DNA from: an uncultured bacterium
Lineage (GTDB): Bacteria; Patescibacteriota; Dojkabacteria; B142; OLB20
Reading direction: 5' to 3'
Assembly (NCBI GenBank): GCA_937889205.1
Contig: CALARN010000035.1
Span: forward strand, 1-9,362
Length of the DNA: 9,362 nucleotides
Part shown: positions 4,794 to 9,362 of the stretch, one piece after another
How positions within the stretch are numbered: the first letter of the stretch is position 1
Layout: each line of letters starts with the position of its first letter
The notes under the pieces: generated by a model
Databases searched by the model: none
What the model was told of the DNA's origin: nothing
Seen by the model: only the letters and a program-made list of their open reading frames with translations
Translations under genes and position numbers: made by a program

Positions 4794-6635
4794 ATGATAC
4801 AGATACTGAAAAATACTCATAATAAAATAAGTGCATTTATTAAAACAACTTTAGCAAATCTGCTCTTTGTTTATAAAACTAGACCTAGAAAGGCATTAGC
4901 ATATTTACTTCTTTGGTTATTAGCTTTTGTGTTTGTAATTATTCTTTCTAAAGGATTCAGTATAGATCCTCAAAGTCAAAGTACAGATAATTCAACGAGT
5001 ATTATACAAGAGTTAATTTACTCCGGTTCTGATAATTACTTTATTAATCAGCTAAAAACAGGAATCAATGCCAGTGGAGTAGTGTACGACAATTTTATTA
5101 GTTATACTCCCGACCCGACGGGCAGGGCCACTTGTGTTGTCGGTTCTTCTTGGTGCTCTTTTAGTATGCATCCAAGTGCAAATATATTCTTTCCATCTAC
5201 TAATACGCAAATTAAAACCACACAAGATTTAACTAATTTGTTAATAAACATTGTAGTCCCGTTAGGCTTTATTCTCATTAGCATGCAAGCTTTAAATTTA
5301 ATTGTAAATGGAGAGAACGCATCTTTAAAACATCTATTGATAAAAAGTTTTGGTCTTTTAATATTAATGCTACTTACACCGTATATTTTAAGTTTATCGA
5401 TACTACTATGTAACCAATTAACGGTATTAATATTAGATAACAACTCTCTTACGGGTTTCTTGACAGCATTTATCGACGGCTTAGAATCAAACACTAGTGG
5501 CAATGCTTTTCAAGATTTAATAATGACTTTTTTAGAATTAGGAAATAATGGCAGTATTAATCCATTAAGCTATCTTTATGCGTTACCAGTAATCGTCTCT
5601 TTGGGTTTAGTGATGCTTTTATTACTATTTATCAGCTTTAAATTTATTCTCAGATTTCTAAACTTATTCTTTTTAGCAACAGTTTATCCGGCTGCTTTGA
5701 TTTTTGGTCTGCATCCTGCAACTAGTGGCATAGTTAAAAATTTTTGGAAACAATGGACTACCTTTTTAATTCAGCAGCCTGTTTTTGTTCTAGGTTTCGT
5801 AATAATGCATAAAGTACTAGTGAATATGTTTAATGAAGGGGTAACGCTTGAAGCCTTAATTATATTTATTGCGATGTTAGTTTTCTTGGGTAGCATCAAT
5901 ATTTTAGCAGCTCGGCTCTGGGGTGATGTCTATTCAGCTGTAAGTCAGAATATCACTTCTGCTTTGGCAGCTTCAGAATTAAAGAGTACTTTAATAGATA
6001 AGCCGTTAAGTTACGCAGGTAAATTATCTACTTGGGGCAATAATTTAAATAATACTCCACAAAATATTTTTAAGAGTGATTTTGGTAATAGAGATGCAGA
6101 TAATCAAAAAAGCAATAAAACTTCAAAACTATTCAGTGACATGGATTCTGGAAGCTTATTAACAAACGAATTAAGAGGAAGCGGTTATTCGGTGATTGAA
6201 AAAGATAGAGGTAAGTTGCAAGTATCTGGTGACTTTTTTACTGATACAAAAGATAAAGGCAATAGTGGCATTGCTTATACAACCGCTGAAGATGCAATTA
6301 AAGATGGCGTTAGTCCTACAAGTATAGAAAGGGTAAGACTGAATAATGTGCAAATCCAAGATGCATCAAATAAGAAAATGCTTATGCGTTATAACGAAAA
6401 TATTCGTAATGTTGCAGCAGCCAATGCTGGAAAGGCGGGTGATATAGGCTTAAGCTATAAAAGTAATGATAGTAAAGTAATTAAAAGCATGGATATTGGT
6501 AGAAGCCATAATCTGCAAAATAATATTCAAGGTATTGGCGTCAGAAATGATGCGATTAGTGGTGACAAATCAATATCTGGAGATAATATTATCAAATTAC
6601 ATTTATATAGACAGGTTATTAATAATAAAAAATGA
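4794..6635 (+). CDS. VirB6/TrbL-like polytopic T4SS membrane protein
   Basis: A 613-residue protein with about seven predicted membrane segments (36-53, 147-171, 183-206, 259-281, 286-306, 326-345, 352-372). The first extracytoplasmic loop (54-146) holds a close cysteine pair (C114, C121). From about 380 to 613 the protein is hydrophilic, rich in Asn, Ser, Asp and Lys, with no recognised domain. The five to seven helix core and the place between pilin and PrgI/VirB3-like genes match the VirB6/TrbL role, the inner-membrane channel platform. Primary sequence similarity in this family is weak, so the call rests mostly on topology and context. ATG 4794 is preferred over an in-frame TTG at 4779: it lies 4 nt after the pilin stop, with GGGGG just upstream. 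Its TGA overlaps the next ATG (ATGA). Confidence 0.7.
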   Translation: MIQILKNTHNKISAFIKTTLANLLFVYKTRPRKALAYLLLWLLAFVFVIILSKGFSIDPQSQSTDNSTSIIQELIYSGSDNYFINQLKTGINASGVVYDNFISYTPDPTGRATCVVGSSWCSFSMHPSANIFFPSTNTQIKTTQDLTNLLINIVVPLGFILISMQALNLIVNGENASLKHLLIKSFGLLILMLLTPYILSLSILLCNQLTVLILDNNSLTGFLTAFIDGLESNTSGNAFQDLIMTFLELGNNGSINPLSYLYALPVIVSLGLVMLLLLFISFKFILRFLNLFFLATVYPAALIFGLHPATSGIVKNFWKQWTTFLIQQPVFVLGFVIMHKVLVNMFNEGVTLEALIIFIAMLVFLGSINILAARLWGDVYSAVSQNITSALAASELKSTLIDKPLSYAGKLSTWGNNLNNTPQNIFKSDFGNRDADNQKSNKTSKLFSDMDSGSLLTNELRGSGYSVIEKDRGKLQVSGDFFTDTKDKGNSGIAYTTAEDAIKDGVSPTSIERVRLNNVQIQDASNKKMLMRYNENIRNVAAANAGKAGDIGLSYKSNDSKVIKSMDIGRSHNLQNNIQGIGVRNDAISGDKSISGDNIIKLHLYRQVINNKK

Positions 6636-6913
6636 ATGCAGCAAAAGTTTATAAAATTAATGTAAGAAACAATGTTCTCAGACAAGTTATTTTCACTGAT
6701 ACAAATATTTTCTTTATATTAATAGCAGCAGTAATTGCTTTCATTTGGAAGCTGGCAGAAGCTACTAGTATAGAGTTTAGAATTTTTTGCTCGTTTATCA
6801 TCGCAGGTTTAATCATGCTACTGTTTACGACAAAAATTGATAGACAGCCAATACCGATAGTGCTTCTTAGAATAATTAAATATTTTATAACTAAGAGAAG
6901 AATACTATGCTAA
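6632..6913 (+). CDS. PrgI/VirB3-like small T4SS membrane protein
   Basis: A 93-residue protein with two predicted membrane helices (about 24-41 and 50-67) flanked by short polar ends, and a basic C-terminal tail (KRR, 88-90). In Gram-positive and CPR T4SS loci a small two-helix PrgI/VirB3-like protein lies directly before VirB4 and is thought to dock that ATPase to the membrane. The N-terminal half has little of the usual PrgI consensus visible, and the protein is shorter than typical PrgI (about 110-130 residues), so the call relies on size, topology and position. Its ATG overlaps the VirB6-like stop by 4 nt, and its own stop overlaps the next start by 7 nt, implying translational coupling. 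Confidence 0.62.
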   Translation: MNAAKVYKINVRNNVLRQVIFTDTNIFFILIAAVIAFIWKLAEATSIEFRIFCSFIIAGLIMLLFTTKIDRQPIPIVLLRIIKYFITKRRILC

Positions 6914-7443
6914 CTAACCTTAATGTCAAACACAATCTCATATTTCACGAAAACTATATAATTGCTGCATATAAACTAGAGCCAATTGATCTTATTATCT
7001 TACCAGAACCAGACCAGAAGATCTTTATTAATGATATGCATCATTTTTTAGCTTCAATTCAAGAAAATGAGATTCAGATTATCATGAGGACTCGCAAGGC
7101 AATCCCTGAAGATTTTCGTAATCACTTCGCCAGTATTAGAAATCAGCATACAGATGAGAGTCAGATAATACAGCAAAGTCTAGTTTATCATAAGCTAATC
7201 GATAGCTATGTAGCTCAATTAAGTGATTTATTGAAGCATAATATCATTCCGGTCAAAGAGTATTACCTGATTTTCAAACAACATCTAAGGGGCAATAGCA
7301 TTGAGCAGACTTATAAGGCGGTTAGTGATTTAGAGCAACGGATTTCAAGAATTGCGAATAATATAGCCCGTGCCGGAATAGGCATCAATCAAATTGTAGC
7401 TAAAGAACTAGAAGAGTTACTTATTTCATTTACTAGGCAATAA
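6907..7443 (+). CDS. TraC-like domain protein, detached N-terminal half of VirB4
   Basis: A 178-residue soluble protein. Its features are those of the N-terminal TraC/VirB4 domain: an opening strand region with a personal-opinion style AAYKLEPIDL (20-29), a helix with FINDMHHFLASI (40-51), the strand EIQIIMRTRKAIP (55-67), a long helix with YHKLIDSYVAQL (94-105), the strand EYYLIFKQHL (118-127), and a final helical region with ARAGIGINQI (154-163) before KELEELLISF. No Walker motif is present. It directly precedes the ATPase gene (4 nt gap, different frame). The combined length of both parts, 785 residues, is close to a complete VirB4. It probably binds the VirB4 ATPase part and the inner-membrane complex. 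It starts inside the end of the PrgI-like gene. Confidence 0.75.
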   Translation: MLTNLNVKHNLIFHENYIIAAYKLEPIDLIILPEPDQKIFINDMHHFLASIQENEIQIIMRTRKAIPEDFRNHFASIRNQHTDESQIIQQSLVYHKLIDSYVAQLSDLLKHNIIPVKEYYLIFKQHLRGNSIEQTYKAVSDLEQRISRIANNIARAGIGINQIVAKELEELLISFTRQ

Positions 7444-7447
7444 TGTT

Positions 7448-9271
7448 ATGAATACATCTCTCTATACTAACCCATTTACGCAAATCTCAACCCAAGAACA
7501 AGTTAAGCCTGTTTTAAAATTTTGTAAGAATCCATTGCAGCTTATGCAAAATTTACTTGATTATCATCAAGCAAAAGTTAGACTTAAACAAAATACTTCT
7601 CTTTATTTAAATTTTATTAAAAGCAAGGGGCCAAATTATATCAAGAAATTTCGACCTGAAAGCCTACAAGAAGAAGCCCGAAGTATAATAGTAGGTGATA
7701 GACACATTAGAACTTATTATTTAGCTGCGCTACCAGGTTATCTCTATGCTAGTAATATGCTTAAGCTAATTAACCTGTCTATCCCCATGCAGCTTTCATA
7801 CCATATTAAAGGCACTAATAAGGCAGTTATGATAAAAGCGGCAAGGCAAAGATTTTCAGTACTTGAAAGTGAACAAAACTCTAAGTCAAAAAAGGGGCAA
7901 AGTCTTGCCCCGGAAACCATTAAAGAAATGCAAGAAGTGCAGGGTTTTATCAATGATTTGGTTCATGATCAAGAGCGTTCTTATTTAACTAGCGTTTACG
8001 CTGCAATACAAGCAGATTCTCGTGAGTTACTGCTTGATTATCATAAAAAGTTTCAAGATGCTACTCAAGATATAGAGCTCACTTTCAATACATACTCTTA
8101 TGCACAAAAAAATGCGTGGCTTTCTACCTTACCTTTGTGCAGAGACATTATCAATGAAAAACAGTTGTTGCAAACTTCTGCAGTTATTAACTTACTTCCC
8201 TTTTTAACTAGAAATTTAAACGATCCTTCAGGAATATTCTTAGGTATTAATCATTACAGTAACGCTTTAATTCTAATTGATGTGTTCAAAGCTAGAAATG
8301 CCAATATAAATATTTTTGGCACTTCTGGCTCTGGTAAGTCGGTTACAGCAAAGTTGATTATGTTAAGACTAGCTTTAAGAGGGGTTCAAAATATCATAAT
8401 TGACCCTGAAGGCGAGTATGTTGAATTAACTAAAGAGTTGGGGGGTAGGGTATTTGCGTTTGATAATAACAATGGCATCGATCCTTTTATCTTAGTTTCT
8501 GAATCAGGGAGTGAAATAGCAAATAATATTCAAGTCTTAAAACACTTTTTGACTTATTTTATTCAAGCAAAAAATCAAGATAGCTCAATATTAGATAAAG
8601 TGTTATTACAAACATTTCTTAATCCCGGAATAATTAATTTTGCGAAATTTATTTGGCTATTAAAAGATTGCATCGGTGAAGAGAGTGGAATATATCAAGA
8701 TATGCAGCAGCTAGCATATGGTTCTTTATCAGGGCTTTTTAATAATCATAAAGAGCTAAATTATAATGGTGCTTTTGTTTGTTTTGATTTGTCAAAATTA
8801 CAAACTGATGAGCAAAAAATTCCCTTAATGTACATAATTGGAAATTTAATTAATCGAGTTATTGATAAAAAAGAATTACAAACAATGATATTTATCGATG
8901 AGGCACACAAGATGCTTCATGATGAAGTTACCACTTCTTTTTATATAGATCTAGTTAAAACAGCTAGAAAACGCAAGGCTGGGGTGGTAACAATTACTCA
9001 AAACCCTGAGGATTTTAAAGAATCGGATAACTCGAAAACTATTATTACCCAAGCCGAAACAAGCATTTTGCTTAAACAATCTTCAGCCTCAATAAACTTT
9101 ATCGGTCGTTTTGAATTATTCAGATTAACTAAAAGGGAATGTACTGATTTATCTACCTTTAATGTTGGAGAAGCACTTTTTATTAGAGAAAAAGAGCATA
9201 TCTTTATTGATGTTTTTCCCTTTACTAGTGAACAGGGGCTGGTCTTTACGAATAATAATGGACACAATTAA
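7448..9271 (+). CDS. virB4: VirB4-family T4SS ATPase
   Basis: A 607-residue cytoplasmic ATPase of the VirB4/TraC/HerA-FtsK group that energises pilus assembly and substrate transport. The N-terminal 280 residues are helical and lack the usual first VirB4 domain, which is encoded by the preceding gene. Motifs: Walker A GTSGSGKS (291-298, K297); IIDPEGEY with D319, typical of VirB4; Walker B MIFIDEAHK with D484-E485; and the TQNPEDF motif (517-523, Q518) found after Walker B in VirB4/TraG-type proteins. All catalytic residues are intact. A Lys/Ser/Gln-rich insertion at about 138-165 breaks the N-terminal half. The ATG is at 7448, 4 nt after the previous stop; upstream the same frame is open only to 7412 with no other start codon. 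The last 14 nt overlap the next gene. Confidence 0.92.
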   Translation: MNTSLYTNPFTQISTQEQVKPVLKFCKNPLQLMQNLLDYHQAKVRLKQNTSLYLNFIKSKGPNYIKKFRPESLQEEARSIIVGDRHIRTYYLAALPGYLYASNMLKLINLSIPMQLSYHIKGTNKAVMIKAARQRFSVLESEQNSKSKKGQSLAPETIKEMQEVQGFINDLVHDQERSYLTSVYAAIQADSRELLLDYHKKFQDATQDIELTFNTYSYAQKNAWLSTLPLCRDIINEKQLLQTSAVINLLPFLTRNLNDPSGIFLGINHYSNALILIDVFKARNANINIFGTSGSGKSVTAKLIMLRLALRGVQNIIIDPEGEYVELTKELGGRVFAFDNNNGIDPFILVSESGSEIANNIQVLKHFLTYFIQAKNQDSSILDKVLLQTFLNPGIINFAKFIWLLKDCIGEESGIYQDMQQLAYGSLSGLFNNHKELNYNGAFVCFDLSKLQTDEQKIPLMYIIGNLINRVIDKKELQTMIFIDEAHKMLHDEVTTSFYIDLVKTARKRKAGVVTITQNPEDFKESDNSKTIITQAETSILLKQSSASINFIGRFELFRLTKRECTDLSTFNVGEALFIREKEHIFIDVFPFTSEQGLVFTNNNGHN

Positions 9272-9362
9272 CACACAAGTACAATCGGTGTATTCTCAAG
9301 CAGACAATGCCATTGAACAAATACTGGCTGTAATTGTAAGTATAGTATACACTGATGAAGTT
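9258..9362 (+). CDS. Start of an unidentified T4SS-operon gene (3' end beyond window)
   Basis: An ATG at 9258-9260 begins a frame open to the right edge (35 codons: MDTINTQVQS, then a helical segment IEQILAVIVSIVYTDEV). It overlaps the VirB4 end by 14 nt in another frame, continuing the overlapping operon style. Residues 19-31 are hydrophobic enough for part of a helix. There is too little sequence for a family call; its position suggests another T4SS component. Confidence 0.6.
   Translation, partial: MDTINTQVQSVYSQADNAIEQILAVIVSIVYTDEV

Noticed and set aside
5108..5124. GC-rich palindromic patch in the VirB6-like gene as an operator or insertion scar
   Set aside because: CCCG-A-CGGG leaves a one-base loop and simply encodes the in-frame PDPTGR stretch; there is no target duplication around it.
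5102..5503. Long open frame antisense to the VirB6-like gene
   Set aside because: The protein has no recognisable features, and the opposite strand encodes a convincing membrane protein in a continuous operon. The antisense frames at 2588-2824, 6171-6359, 7744-7953 and 8998-9267 were dropped for the same reason.
4463..9362. Integrative conjugative element or plasmid transfer region
   Set aside because: No relaxase, coupling protein VirD4, integrase, attachment repeat or origin is visible; only the secretion core is present in the window.
1..9362. Alternative genetic code (TGA as glycine or tryptophan)
   Set aside because: Tryptophan is encoded by TGG throughout, genes are uninterrupted with standard stops, and TGA ends the regulator and, in an ATGA overlap, the VirB6-like gene.

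Overview
The window is AT-rich, uses the standard code (TGA ends the regulator and VirB6-like genes) and is tightly packed. A reduced type IV secretion (T4SS) gene set with a very short pilin, a VirB6-like protein, a PrgI/VirB3-like protein and a VirB4 split into two genes, together with an eight-cysteine surface protein and a SipW/TasA-type pair, suggests a member of the Candidate Phyla Radiation (Patescibacteria). This is inferred from family content, not from a marker gene. No tRNA, rRNA, CRISPR array, transposase, integrase or relaxase is visible.

Left block (1-1500). Two genes run leftward: a small secreted protein with a SipW-type signal peptide (745-1311, TasA/camelysin-like), then an S26B (SipW/ER-type) signal peptidase (693 to the left edge, 3' end missing). 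A 12-bp perfect hairpin separates them. Unusually, the peptidase appears to carry a second SipW-substrate-like segment in its own C-terminal part. The leader of the tasA-like gene holds a perfect Shine-Dalgarno sequence 53 nt upstream of the ATG, inside a hairpin.

Regulator (1502-2191). A divergent CRP/FNR-family gene starts with GTG. The shared intergenic region holds a perfect CRP-type palindrome (TGTGA-N6-TCACA). The regulator keeps the R-E-x3-R recognition-helix residues that read TGTGA in CRP but lacks the cAMP-contacting residues. The site fits class II activation of the tasA-like promoter and could also mediate autoregulation.

ABC exporter (2268-4016). This is a fused TMD-NBD half-transporter with all ATPase motifs intact, a good promoter of its own and a stop codon that overlaps that of the convergent next gene.

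Right block (4013-9362). A membrane-anchored eight-cysteine protein (leftward) diverges from a T4SS operon running right: pilin, VirB6-like channel protein, PrgI/VirB3-like protein, TraC-like N-terminal half of VirB4, VirB4 ATPase, and the start of a further gene. The operon genes are 4 nt apart or overlap, implying translational coupling. Together the window looks like a cell-surface locus: a regulated secreted fibre-type protein with a dedicated peptidase, an exporter, a cysteine-rich surface protein and a conjugation-like secretion apparatus.
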